This document shows positions 8,414-15,569 of a stretch of 64,000 nucleotides of DNA, piece after piece. The stretch spans positions 145,485-209,484 of the forward strand of contig DASTBV010000155.1 of the NCBI GenBank assembly GCA_035711805.1. Reading direction: 5' to 3'. How positions within the stretch are numbered: the first letter of the stretch is position 1; the number at the start of each line of letters is the position of its first letter. Under the pieces are notes generated by a model, which was not told the DNA's origin, searched no databases, and saw nothing but the letters and a program-made list of their open reading frames with translations. The stretch is from Gp6-AA40 sp035711805 (GTDB taxonomy: Bacteria > Acidobacteriota > Vicinamibacteria > Vicinamibacterales > UBA2999). The translations under genes were made by a program, and so were the position numbers.

Positions 8414-9781
8414 GTGCGCAACCTTCTCATCCGTCTGATTGTCGTGGCCGGCATCGGTCTGGCCTTCCTGGAAACGACGCCGGCCGCCCGCCAGGACGTC
8501 ACGCCGACCAACGTCACCTCCATCACCCAGGCCGAGTTCTTCTCGCCGACGAAAGTCTGGAAGGCACACCTGACGATGACCGGCGCGGCGTGGGAAGCAA
8601 TGCAGCCGCGGCAGGGGGCGGGCGGCGGCGGATTTGGATTCGGCGGCGGGGGCGCCCGGTTTCTCGGACGGGAAGGCGGCCGCAATGGTGTGGCCGGACG
8701 GCAGGGCATCGAGTTCGACTACGTCCACGGCACGCTGCAGATCGACGACTGGACGTTCCGCGACGTGGCGGTCCGCTACAAGGGAAACGGGTCGTACCTT
8801 CGGGCAGCGCGGGCCGGCAGCGACAAGATCTCGCTCAAGGTAGACCTCAACAAGCATGTAAAAGGTCAGAAGCTGGCCGGGCTCACCACGATCAACTTCC
8901 AGAACAACATCACCGATGTCGGTTGGATGAACGAGGTGCTCGCCTACCGGCTGTACCGCGACGCGGGCGCGCTCGCGCCGCGAACGACCTACGCGCAGGT
9001 CTATCTGACGATCGAAGGGCAGGGCGAGCAGCGCTACCTGGGGCTCTACTCGATCTCGGAAAACGTCGACGAGAACTTTGCCGACGACCGGTTCGGCACG
9101 AAAAAGGGCGCCATCTTCAAGCCGTCCACGCAGGATCTGTTTACGGACTGGGGCGCGAACTGGGCCGCCTACAACCAGTCCTACGATCCGAAGACCGACT
9201 TGACCGAGGCGCAGAAGCAGCGCGTCATGGCGTTCGGCCGGCTCGTCTCAAAAGCGACCGATGAAGAGTTCGCCGCGCAGATTGGCGACTATCTGGACCT
9301 CGACGACTTCGCGCGCTACTTCGCCGTGCTCGTCTGGATCGCCAACCACGACAGCCTGCTCCAGAACGGCCAGAACTTCTATACCTACCTCCACCCCGAC
9401 ACGAACCGGATGCACTTCATCGCCTGGGATCAGGACTTTTCGTTCGGCAACGGGCGTAATTACAGCGGCGGGGTGTCCATCTATTCGCCGTGGAACGGGA
9501 ACAACCGGTTCCTGTCCCGCGTGTACGCCGTCGAGGCGTTCCGGGCGAAATACCTCGCCCGCATGGCCGAGCTGTCGGAGAGCCTCTTCGTGCCCGACCG
9601 GTTCGCGCGGCAGGTTGCCGAGATTGGGCCGGCCATCCGTCCGTCCGTCGCGCTCGAAGGCAAGGAATGGCTGACGGCCTTCGACGAGATCGTCGCCGGC
9701 GGGGCGGGCATCGTGCCCTACGTCACCAACCGGGCGACGTTCGTCAAGGCGGAACTTGCGAGGGAAGGAGGTAGGAGGTAG
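8414..9781 (+). CDS. CotH-like kinase fold protein, secreted
   Basis: From the GTG at 8414 the product is 455 residues with a signal peptide (VRNLLIRLIVV and onward, about 1-27). CotH-family features follow: KVDLNKHVKGQKLAGLTTI, NEVLAYRLYRDAG, YLGLYSISENVDENF, and the core NHDSLLQNGQNFYTY with FIAWDQDFSFGNG. CotH proteins have an atypical kinase fold; the spore-coat member phosphorylates coat protein. Here the protein is exported in a non-spore-forming lineage, so its target is unknown. A glycine-rich patch (about 77-90) precedes the core. An upstream frame extension to 8240 has no signal peptide and overlaps the oxygenase gene, so it was not used. Confidence 0.85.
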   Translation: MRNLLIRLIVVAGIGLAFLETTPAARQDVTPTNVTSITQAEFFSPTKVWKAHLTMTGAAWEAMQPRQGAGGGGFGFGGGGARFLGREGGRNGVAGRQGIEFDYVHGTLQIDDWTFRDVAVRYKGNGSYLRAARAGSDKISLKVDLNKHVKGQKLAGLTTINFQNNITDVGWMNEVLAYRLYRDAGALAPRTTYAQVYLTIEGQGEQRYLGLYSISENVDENFADDRFGTKKGAIFKPSTQDLFTDWGANWAAYNQSYDPKTDLTEAQKQRVMAFGRLVSKATDEEFAAQIGDYLDLDDFARYFAVLVWIANHDSLLQNGQNFYTYLHPDTNRMHFIAWDQDFSFGNGRNYSGGVSIYSPWNGNNRFLSRVYAVEAFRAKYLARMAELSESLFVPDRFARQVAEIGPAIRPSVALEGKEWLTAFDEIVAGGAGIVPYVTNRATFVKAELAREGGRR

Positions 9782-9789
9782 GAGGAGCG

Positions 9790-9815
9790 ACGTAGCTTCC
9801 GCCCTCAGGCGGAAG
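9790..9815. repeat. REP-like palindrome with CTACGT flank (copy A)
   Basis: A perfect 8-bp stem (9796-9803 with 9808-9815, loop CTCA) lies between convergent genes. On the minus strand it reads TTCCGCCTGAGGGCGGAA and is followed by CTACGT. A second copy lies at 18446-18470. There is no T tract, so a simple intrinsic terminator is unlikely, although the stem could still stop or protect transcripts. Confidence 0.65.
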
Positions 9816-9818
9816 GAC

Positions 9819-9908
9819 TCAAGCCGTGCGATCGAGCAGATAGCCGATGACGCCAACGATCACCAGGCAAGCAAGAACCGTCAGCGCGGTGGGAATCGTG
9901 ACGATCAT
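9819..9908 (-). CDS. 29-residue single-helix membrane peptide
   Basis: Translation from the ATG at 9908 gives 29 residues. Residues 3-24 form one hydrophobic helix (TIPTALTVLACLVIVGVIGY) and the tail is LLDRTA before a TGA. The preceding gene ends in TGA at 9912-9910, one base before this ATG, so translation is probably coupled. Its partner is likely the multi-helix membrane protein encoded just upstream. The gene is too short to assign to a family; close packing and clear transmembrane character are the only evidence that it is real. Confidence 0.5.
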   Translation of the reverse strand: MIVTIPTALTVLACLVIVGVIGYLLDRTA

Positions 9909-9909
9909 C

Positions 9910-10854
9910 TCAGAACGACCTGCCCAGGAAAGGAAGCATACGGCCCGCGTAGAGCACGCCGAGCCACGCGGTCAGCGACAGCAGCGCCATCGCCTTGTCG
10001 CCCGCGTTCGCGGTGAATCGGTCGTTGTCGCCGTCGCGCCAGGCCTTGCCGAATACGGTGAGATAGAGAAAATTCGCGCCGGCGATCATCAGAAAGATGA
10101 CCTTCCAGTAGAACGGGTTGCTTTCAACGTACTGACCAGGCTGCCCGACGAAGAAAAACATGCCGGTGATCAGGTTTGCGCCAAAACCGAGCATGCCCCA
10201 CGGCAGCAGACGATGCACGTCCGCGAACGGGATCTGCTTCATCACGCCGAGGATCCGCAGATTCACGGCCAGCAGCACACCGAACGACAGTGAAAGACCG
10301 AGGAAGTGCACCGCCTCAGCGGCGGGCCACATCCACCGGCTGTACACGGCCGTCTGATTGATCGAATACTGGACGAAGCGTTTCGGATCGCCCGGCGTGG
10401 CTGCGGCGGCATCAGCGCCGCGAATCTCAGGATGGCGAATCTCGCCACCGAGATTCGCCGCCCGGCCCATCACCGCGAGCGACACGATCAGAAGCGCCGT
10501 GGCAACTGGAACAAGCCCGCGCGCGGCCGCGCCGCGGCGTCGCCACTGCCACAAGGCAAGCCAGGCAATGAATCCGGCGAGCTCCATCCAGGCAAAACCG
10601 AAGAGCGCCACATCCTGGTGAATCCTGATCGCGTCGTCCGAGACCTCCTTGATCTCGCGCAGCTCCCGGTGCGCGGCGACGCCGCTCACGTAGACCGGAA
10701 GCGTGAGGACGGCGATGACAAAGAGCAGCTCCAGGCCGACATGCTTCAGGTGCTCGTTGCGCCGCGCATAGCCGAGAATCAGCAGTGCCAGTGCGACCAC
10801 CGATCCGATGGTGGGCACGTGGTTCATGATCAGGTGCAGGTGTGCGAGGGTCAC
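9910..10854 (-). CDS. Polytopic membrane protein (DUF2231-like N-terminus, DUF6644-like C-terminus)
   Basis: This 314-residue protein has about eight predicted membrane helices. The N-terminal half starts HLHLIMNHVPTIGSVVALAL, like DUF2231-type heme-associated membrane proteins. The C-terminal half has AEAVHFLGLSLSFGVLLAVN and LRILGV, matching the neighbour at 10861-11331 (LTLHTVGLAVLIGASWVLD, LRLLGIG). Conserved His residues in helices could bind heme, but that is inference. The start is GTG at 10854 with AGGA 4 nt before it; the gene lies 6 bp after its neighbour and 1 bp before the 29-residue peptide, so the three form an operon. Confidence 0.75.
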   Translation of the reverse strand: MTLAHLHLIMNHVPTIGSVVALALLILGYARRNEHLKHVGLELLFVIAVLTLPVYVSGVAAHRELREIKEVSDDAIRIHQDVALFGFAWMELAGFIAWLALWQWRRRGAAARGLVPVATALLIVSLAVMGRAANLGGEIRHPEIRGADAAAATPGDPKRFVQYSINQTAVYSRWMWPAAEAVHFLGLSLSFGVLLAVNLRILGVMKQIPFADVHRLLPWGMLGFGANLITGMFFFVGQPGQYVESNPFYWKVIFLMIAGANFLYLTVFGKAWRDGDNDRFTANAGDKAMALLSLTAWLGVLYAGRMLPFLGRSF

Positions 10855-10860
10855 AGCGTC

Positions 10861-11331
10861 CTACACAACCGTATAGGCGAGCAGACGGCCCGCGGTGACC
10901 GCCGCGCTCCAGGCGAGAATCGAGGCCACGGCGAGCAGTCGCGCGTTACTGCCGACATCGCGCGCTTCGTCCCCGCCGCGTAACACGATTGAGCGTATCG
11001 GCAGCAGCGTGGCGACGCTGGCGACAACCAGCGCCATCTTGACGAAGAACGGCAGCGCCGCCCCCCAGACCGTCGCGTTCTTGATGAAGAGCAGCACGCC
11101 GGTCACGAGATTGATGACAAGGCCGACAGCGATGGTGGGAAAAACCCAGCGGAACGCCGACAGCGGAACGTGACGGCCAATACCGAGCAGGCGGAGATCG
11201 AGCACCCAGCTTGCCCCAATCAGGACCGCCAATCCGACAGTGTGAAGCGTGAGCACCATCGGAAAGGCCCACACCGACGGCGACTCACGCAGCCAGAGTC
11301 CGAGCTGGCTCGTTTCAATTGATTCCAGCAA
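10861..11331 (-). CDS. DUF6644-like integral membrane protein
   Basis: This 156-residue protein has four predicted membrane helices. The pattern SPSVWAFPMVLTLHTVGLAV followed by WVLDLRLLGIGRHVP is typical of small membrane proteins that I associate with DUF6644. The same pattern recurs in the second half of the adjacent 314-residue protein, so the two probably share a fold and may assemble together. The reading frame opens with TTG at 11331, since no ATG or GTG occurs before the first helix. It probably belongs to the operon that also contains the secreted proteins at 11350-13755. Confidence 0.7.
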   Translation of the reverse strand: MLESIETSQLGLWLRESPSVWAFPMVLTLHTVGLAVLIGASWVLDLRLLGIGRHVPLSAFRWVFPTIAVGLVINLVTGVLLFIKNATVWGAALPFFVKMALVVASVATLLPIRSIVLRGGDEARDVGSNARLLAVASILAWSAAVTAGRLLAYTVV

Positions 11332-11349
11332 TCGTCGTCCGTTCCAGCC

Positions 11350-12267
11350 TCAATGCCGCATCTGGGTGCTGACTTCCTTGTGCTCGCTCTCCGTGCAGCT
11401 GCCGCGCTCGCCGATGATCGTATTGTTGGGCGCGAGATTCAGCCTGCGGTCAGGCATGACCCACGGCTCGACGAGCACTTCCGGATCCTCGACCGTCACC
11501 TGGTAGAGAAGCTGGTTGCCGGTGCGCGTGAACTTCTCGATGACGCGCATCTGGTCGGAATGGAAATAGCCGCCCCGCGCGAGCCACGTCTCGTCGGAGA
11601 ACCCGATCGAGTCGAGGACGAGCGTGTCGCCCTCCCACCTACCCACGGTGTACCCCATGTAGGTGTAGTTGGCCGCCCGGCGTGGATCGTGCGGCTTCCC
11701 GTCGAGCGCAATCATGCGGTGCTCGGCGTATCCACCAGCACCGTCGCTGCCGCCCCTGTAGATCATCGTGATGTCGGTGTCGGTGTGGAAGATCCGCGCC
11801 GGCGCGCCCTGCCGGGGAATGCCGAGCGGCAGGCAGGTCATGACCGGATCGTCCCGGTTGGACCATTGATCCATCTCGATCATCTTGTCCCAGTGCTCGG
11901 GCTTGTAGATTGGCAGGCGCATATCGAGCCGCGCGGTCGACATGAACGGCCAGTCCTGGCTCTGGTTCGTCCACTCCATACACGTCTTCGCCTGGAAGGG
12001 CGTGCACCGCCGGAACATGCCGCCGACTGTCGCACCCGGAGCGCCGGAGCCGGTGAAGTTCCAGCCTCCGCCACCCCAGGAGCCGGTCAGATCAGGCTTC
12101 CCGTTGGCGAGCCGGGGCGTCGGTAACGTTGTCGGATCGACCTGCGGCGCGCCGCCGCCACGGCCGCCGCCAAAGCCCCCCTGCGCCATCAGGGACGAAC
12201 CGATCACAGTGAGGACGGCCGCCGTGCACGCCACAAGGCGCAGTCCGATAATTCGCTGATTGGTCAT
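11350..12267 (-). CDS. Secreted protein with NGKPDLTGSW and GRWEGDTLVLD motifs, unknown function
   Basis: From the ATG at 12267 the product is 305 residues with a signal peptide and a Gly-rich stretch after it. The order RLANGKPDLTGSW, CLPLGIPRQGAPARIFHTD, GRWEGDTLVLDSIGF, VIEKFTR and VEDPEVLVEPW is shared with the second half of the protein at 4703-5836. This family is common and multi-copy in Acidobacteriota but has no assigned activity. GAGGA lies 6 nt before the ATG. A GTG at 12279 overlapping the previous stop (GTGA) is an alternative start. It follows the gene at 12276 and precedes the membrane pair. Confidence 0.78.
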   Translation of the reverse strand: MTNQRIIGLRLVACTAAVLTVIGSSLMAQGGFGGGRGGGAPQVDPTTLPTPRLANGKPDLTGSWGGGGWNFTGSGAPGATVGGMFRRCTPFQAKTCMEWTNQSQDWPFMSTARLDMRLPIYKPEHWDKMIEMDQWSNRDDPVMTCLPLGIPRQGAPARIFHTDTDITMIYRGGSDGAGGYAEHRMIALDGKPHDPRRAANYTYMGYTVGRWEGDTLVLDSIGFSDETWLARGGYFHSDQMRVIEKFTRTGNQLLYQVTVEDPEVLVEPWVMPDRRLNLAPNNTIIGERGSCTESEHKEVSTQMRH

Positions 12268-12275
12268 CGCAGTCC

Positions 12276-13304
12276 TCACTTTCCAGCCTTACGCACACTC
12301 TCGGGCACGGGCATGATCACGTAGATCTGGCCGATCTCCGTGACCTTGGCATTCACGCTGCGAACGACTGTTCCGTTCTTGCGTTCGACCATCGTGCCGG
12401 CGTAGAGCGCATCAATCTTGAACAGCGGGTTGTTCCAATCCGCCCACTTGCCGTAGATGAATTCCGTCTTGTCCGCCCCGTTCGTCACGACCACGCTGTC
12501 CGGCAGGTAGTTGGTGAGCGTCGCCACGGCGGTCGCACCAGGTACGCCGGGAACCGGGAACGTCAGGACGGCCTTATCCGCCTGCCATTCCAGCGTCGTC
12601 GTCGGTTTCACGCCAGCCTTTGCCTGGGCATCGATCAGCACGGCCGGATTCTCGCCAAACGATTCAGCCGGCGACATGCCGGCGGCGCCGGCAATGGCGG
12701 CCTTCACCGCGCCATGGGGACTCGCCCAGAGACGGATCCGCCGTTCCACGAGCGAGGCGGGGTTCGGTGTCGCCTTTCCCTTGCCGGGAACGAGCTCGGC
12801 GCCGGGGATGTCTTCGTCCCACGCGTAATCCCCGCTCAACGTCTCCACGTTCTTGTACGTCTGCTTGTTCTTGAACGTGCACTCGATCTGCGTCCGCCAG
12901 CCGGGCACCTGGTAGTTGGCCTGGATGCGGTACTTGGTCAGCGTGCAGGGCTGCCCGTTCACCTGTATGGTGCCACCGGCGGCGTGGTAGTCGAGCGTCT
13001 TCACCAGCTCGGACTCGGCGCCGCTGCGCAGCATCCCCATGCGCCACGTCCAGTTGAAGAGGACACTCTTCAGGTCCTTGGCGCCCTCCGTGGGCGTAAA
13101 GGGGCCGGCAGCGCCACGGCCGGCGCCGCCGCCACCGCCTCCGCCGGCTCGACCCGGAGGCGCTCCGCCACGTCCGGGCGCCTGCGGTGCTGTGCCTCCG
13201 GGCGCCTGCGGAGGAGCCTGGCCCTGGGCCAGTTGGGACATCACCGGGCTCGCCACGACAAGGAGGGCGAGCACACCGATGGCGAGAGTTCGTCGTTCAG
13301 ACAT
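12276..13304 (-). CDS. Secreted protein of unknown function with Gly/Pro-rich N-terminus
   Basis: The product (342 residues from the ATG at 13304) has a signal peptide, then a low-complexity stretch rich in Gly, Pro and Ala (about residues 28-65), then a globular region starting near KDLKSVLFNWTWRMGM. I recognise no catalytic motif. Two cysteines (QPCTL and IECTF) could form a disulfide in the periplasm. GGAG sits 6 nt before the ATG; a TTG two codons earlier is less likely. It lies between a DUF6152 gene and an NGKPDL-type gene in one minus-strand run, suggesting a shared exported function. Confidence 0.7.
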   Translation of the reverse strand: MSERRTLAIGVLALLVVASPVMSQLAQGQAPPQAPGGTAPQAPGRGGAPPGRAGGGGGGGAGRGAAGPFTPTEGAKDLKSVLFNWTWRMGMLRSGAESELVKTLDYHAAGGTIQVNGQPCTLTKYRIQANYQVPGWRTQIECTFKNKQTYKNVETLSGDYAWDEDIPGAELVPGKGKATPNPASLVERRIRLWASPHGAVKAAIAGAAGMSPAESFGENPAVLIDAQAKAGVKPTTTLEWQADKAVLTFPVPGVPGATAVATLTNYLPDSVVVTNGADKTEFIYGKWADWNNPLFKIDALYAGTMVERKNGTVVRSVNAKVTEIGQIYVIMPVPESVRKAGK

Positions 13305-13323
13305 GGCCAACTCCAGGTCTCCC

Positions 13324-13344
13324 GGAACGCCTTGACGGCGTTCC
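13324..13344. repeat. Short palindrome GGAACGCC-TTGAC-GGCGTTCC
   Basis: An 8-bp perfect stem with a 5-nt loop lies in the 52-bp gap between two minus-strand genes. A similar hairpin (GGAACGC-GTG-GCGTTCC) occurs at 53257-53273. No T tract follows on either strand. It may be an attenuating or stabilising hairpin within the operon. Confidence 0.45.
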
Positions 13345-13356
13345 TCAAGGGATCAG

Positions 13357-13755
13357 CTATTCGACGTCGAACTTGAAGTCCTTGTCGCCGAGCGCGAGAC
13401 GCCGAATGTATCCCGCCGGGTTGCCATTGATGGCCGGAAGAATGGTCACCTTGAGCGGGTCGCCAGGCTTGATCGTGCCCTTGCTGAACCCCTGCGTCGT
13501 CAGAGTCGTCACGGAGGCAGTGGTCAGCGTCCAGTCCACGATCTTCTTGACCTTCTTATCCTGGACGGAGAGCACGATGCTCGCGTGCGGATTGACGAAG
13601 TTCAACTTCTTGAGCTTGCCCTCGAGGACCACTTCTTTATTCAGGTCGTAGATACCGGCCACGGCATGATGGGCTTGCAGCGCGCCGCCAGCGAGTATGA
13701 CGCCGAAAAACAGGAGTCCGCTTAGTCCCAGCACCCGAGCGGTTCGTGATTGCAT
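13357..13755 (-). CDS. DUF6152 family secreted protein
   Basis: From the ATG at 13755 the product is 132 residues: a signal peptide ending near LQAHH, then the DUF6152 pattern HHAVAGIYDLNKEVVLEGKL, LNFVNPHASIVLSV and a C-terminal RRLALGDKDF. The length fits the family (about 120-140). The reading frame stays open upstream to 14802, but that part is antisense to the PhzF gene and has no signal peptide, so the ATG before MQSRTARVLGLSG is the true start. DUF6152 has no known function; the His pair after the cleavage site and the NPH motif are its most conserved points. It is probably the first gene of the minus-strand run ending at 9819. Confidence 0.85.
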   Translation of the reverse strand: MQSRTARVLGLSGLLFFGVILAGGALQAHHAVAGIYDLNKEVVLEGKLKKLNFVNPHASIVLSVQDKKVKKIVDWTLTTASVTTLTTQGFSKGTIKPGDPLKVTILPAINGNPAGYIRRLALGDKDFKFDVE

Positions 13756-13887
13756 GGTTTTACTCCATTCGCAGGATTGCCGCCGGATAGTAGCAATTTG
13801 CCGGCTCCAGCCGCAAGAAGTGCCGTACAGTGTGGCTGTCAGGCGGTCATTGGCAAACCACGCCACTACCGTGTCTCCATCTCGGCC

Positions 13888-14892
13888 ATGAAGCGGCGCG
13901 ATTGGCTGCGCGCGGCCGTTTACGGCGCGGCGTCTCTGCTCCCTGCTGGAAAGCCCGCCCTCAGGGCTCAAGGCTCGGCGACCACCCGGAGCTACCGTTA
14001 CGTCCATCTCGACGTCTTCACCGATCGAAGGCTCGCCGGCAACCAGTTGCACGTATACCTGAACCCCGAAGGGCTCGACGCGGACGCGATGACGCGCCTG
14101 ACGCTCGAATCGAACTACTCGGAAAACACATTCGTGTATCCCCCTGATCGGCCCGGGACCGATTTCCGCGTGCGGATCTTCGGGCGAAGCGGTGAGATCC
14201 CCTTTGCCGGTCATCCGACCATCGGCACCGCGTTTGCGCTGGCGCATACCGGACGTATCAAACCGGCGACGGGGGCTACGGTCTTCGGCCTTGGCATTGG
14301 GCCCACGCCAATCGATCTTGAGTGGAAGGGCCCTGACCTGGCCTTTGCGTGGATGACGCAGCAGAAGCCGACGTTCGGCAACTCTACGGCCGACGCCGCC
14401 GGCGTGGCCGCCGCGCTCGGCCTTCAGGCGACCGACATCGCGGCAGGTCGCGCGCCGGCAGCACAGGACGTCAGCACCGGCTCGGCCTACATCATCGTGC
14501 CGCTCGCCAGCCGCAAAGCGGTAGATGCGGCTGCCATCGATGGACCCAGGCTGCGCGCGATACGTGCATCGAGCGGTCTGAAAGGGTTTGCGGTCTACGC
14601 GTTCACGACCGAATCGGGCGATGGAACGACGTCGTACAGCCGGCTGGTGCCGCCTCCTGGAATCATCGAAGACCCGGCTACCGGATCCGCCGCCGGTCCA
14701 CTCGGCTGCTTCATGGTCAGGTATGGATTCGTGGCGGGCGACAGGGCCGGCTCGATCGTCAACGCGCAGGGCGTGCTCGTCAAACGCCCGAGCCGGATTC
14801 ACATCAGAATTGCTTCCGTAAACGGCGAAATTACCCAGGTGAAAGTGGGCGGCGCCAGCGTTGTCGTCGGCGAAGGTACGGCGACGCTTTAG
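13888..14892 (+). CDS. PhzF family isomerase/epimerase with Tat-like signal
   Basis: The product is 334 residues. After the leader the PhzF pattern is clear: HLDVFTDRRLAGNQL, NYSENTFVYPP with the glutamate that aligns with the PhzF catalytic Glu, RIFGRSGEIPFAGHPTIGTA, and DPATGSAAGPLG near the end. The family isomerises small metabolites such as trans-2,3-dihydro-3-hydroxyanthranilate; most members have unknown substrates. Unusually, residues 1-28 read as a twin-arginine signal (MKRRDWLRAAVYGAAS...), so the enzyme may be exported folded. No other phenazine genes are nearby. The ATG at 13888 was chosen because earlier codons overlap the divergent promoter region and lack family similarity. Confidence 0.85.
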   Translation: MKRRDWLRAAVYGAASLLPAGKPALRAQGSATTRSYRYVHLDVFTDRRLAGNQLHVYLNPEGLDADAMTRLTLESNYSENTFVYPPDRPGTDFRVRIFGRSGEIPFAGHPTIGTAFALAHTGRIKPATGATVFGLGIGPTPIDLEWKGPDLAFAWMTQQKPTFGNSTADAAGVAAALGLQATDIAAGRAPAAQDVSTGSAYIIVPLASRKAVDAAAIDGPRLRAIRASSGLKGFAVYAFTTESGDGTTSYSRLVPPPGIIEDPATGSAAGPLGCFMVRYGFVAGDRAGSIVNAQGVLVKRPSRIHIRIASVNGEITQVKVGGASVVVGEGTATL

Positions 14893-14915
14893 CGCCGGCG
14901 CCGCCTTGCTTTCAG

Positions 14916-15548
14916 TTACTTGTCGAGCGGCAGCAACGCCTCTCGGCCCGGCGGCAGACGCTGATCCACGGCGTTCAGCATGATCCCGACCCGCAGGTAG
15001 TCGCCCATGATTGTCATGAGCTGCACCGTCTGCTGGCGGCCGAAGAGCCGCACCATGTCGGCCCAGACCGTGCTGCTGACGCGATGCTCACGCAGCAGGG
15101 TCCGTCCGAAGGTGATGAAGGCTGCGTCCTTCTCGGACAGGCCCGCGACGCTTCTCCTGTGCTTGACGACGTCGATGACGGACTGTTCCAGCCCCTGCCG
15201 GAGCCCCGCCGGCTCGTGCGCGGTCCACTCGTACTGCTGGTTGATCTCGCGCGCGACGATGAGGACGGCCAGCTGGAAGAAGCGCGCGCCGACGGGGCTT
15301 CCCTCGCCGGTCGGAATGCCGAGCGAGCGTTCCCGCGGGCTGTAGTTCGTGATGTGTGTTGGCCCCGGTCCCGGCTTGGACTCCGGCCGCGCGGCCAGAA
15401 GCCGCCGCCCTTCTTCGTCGAGGTCTCCGGGCGTTACCGGCGGCAGCCGCGACAGCGTCACCGGATGGATGTCAGACGGCACCGGCGCCTGGGCCGCGGC
15501 CAGAGATGGAAGCGCCGCCAGCAACAGAATGGACAATCGCATGCTCAT
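14916..15548 (-). CDS. Secreted carboxymuconolactone decarboxylase-like protein
   Basis: This 210-residue protein has a signal peptide (about 1-19) and an all-alpha CMD/AhpD-like core. The diagnostic helix is VAREINQQYEWTAHEPAGLR, followed by the helix with SEKDAAFITFGRTLLREHRV. The CxxC pair of AhpD peroxidase relatives is absent, so an AhpD-like redox role is unlikely. AGGAGG lies just before the ATG at 15548. It follows a PQQ-type sugar dehydrogenase by 21 bp on the same strand, so the pair may act together in the periplasm on sugar or aromatic oxidation products; that is inference. Confidence 0.8.
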   Translation of the reverse strand: MSMRLSILLLAALPSLAAAQAPVPSDIHPVTLSRLPPVTPGDLDEEGRRLLAARPESKPGPGPTHITNYSPRERSLGIPTGEGSPVGARFFQLAVLIVAREINQQYEWTAHEPAGLRQGLEQSVIDVVKHRRSVAGLSEKDAAFITFGRTLLREHRVSSTVWADMVRLFGRQQTVQLMTIMGDYLRVGIMLNAVDQRLPPGREALLPLDK

Positions 15549-15569
15549 CTCCCGCCTCCTTTCGTCTCC

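Noticed and set aside
7329..9781. Natural-product locus made of the 2OG-Fe(II) oxygenase, CotH-like and hydrolase genes
   Set aside because: The genes do not overlap tightly, have different strands and no synthase or peptide precursor is present.
13756..14802. Extension of the DUF6152 gene to 481 codons
   Set aside because: The extra part is antisense to PhzF; the signal peptide and family match begin at the ATG at 13755.
13888..14892. Phenazine or other secondary-metabolite gene cluster around PhzF
   Set aside because: No other phz genes or biosynthetic core enzymes are near; the neighbours are secreted proteins of unknown role.
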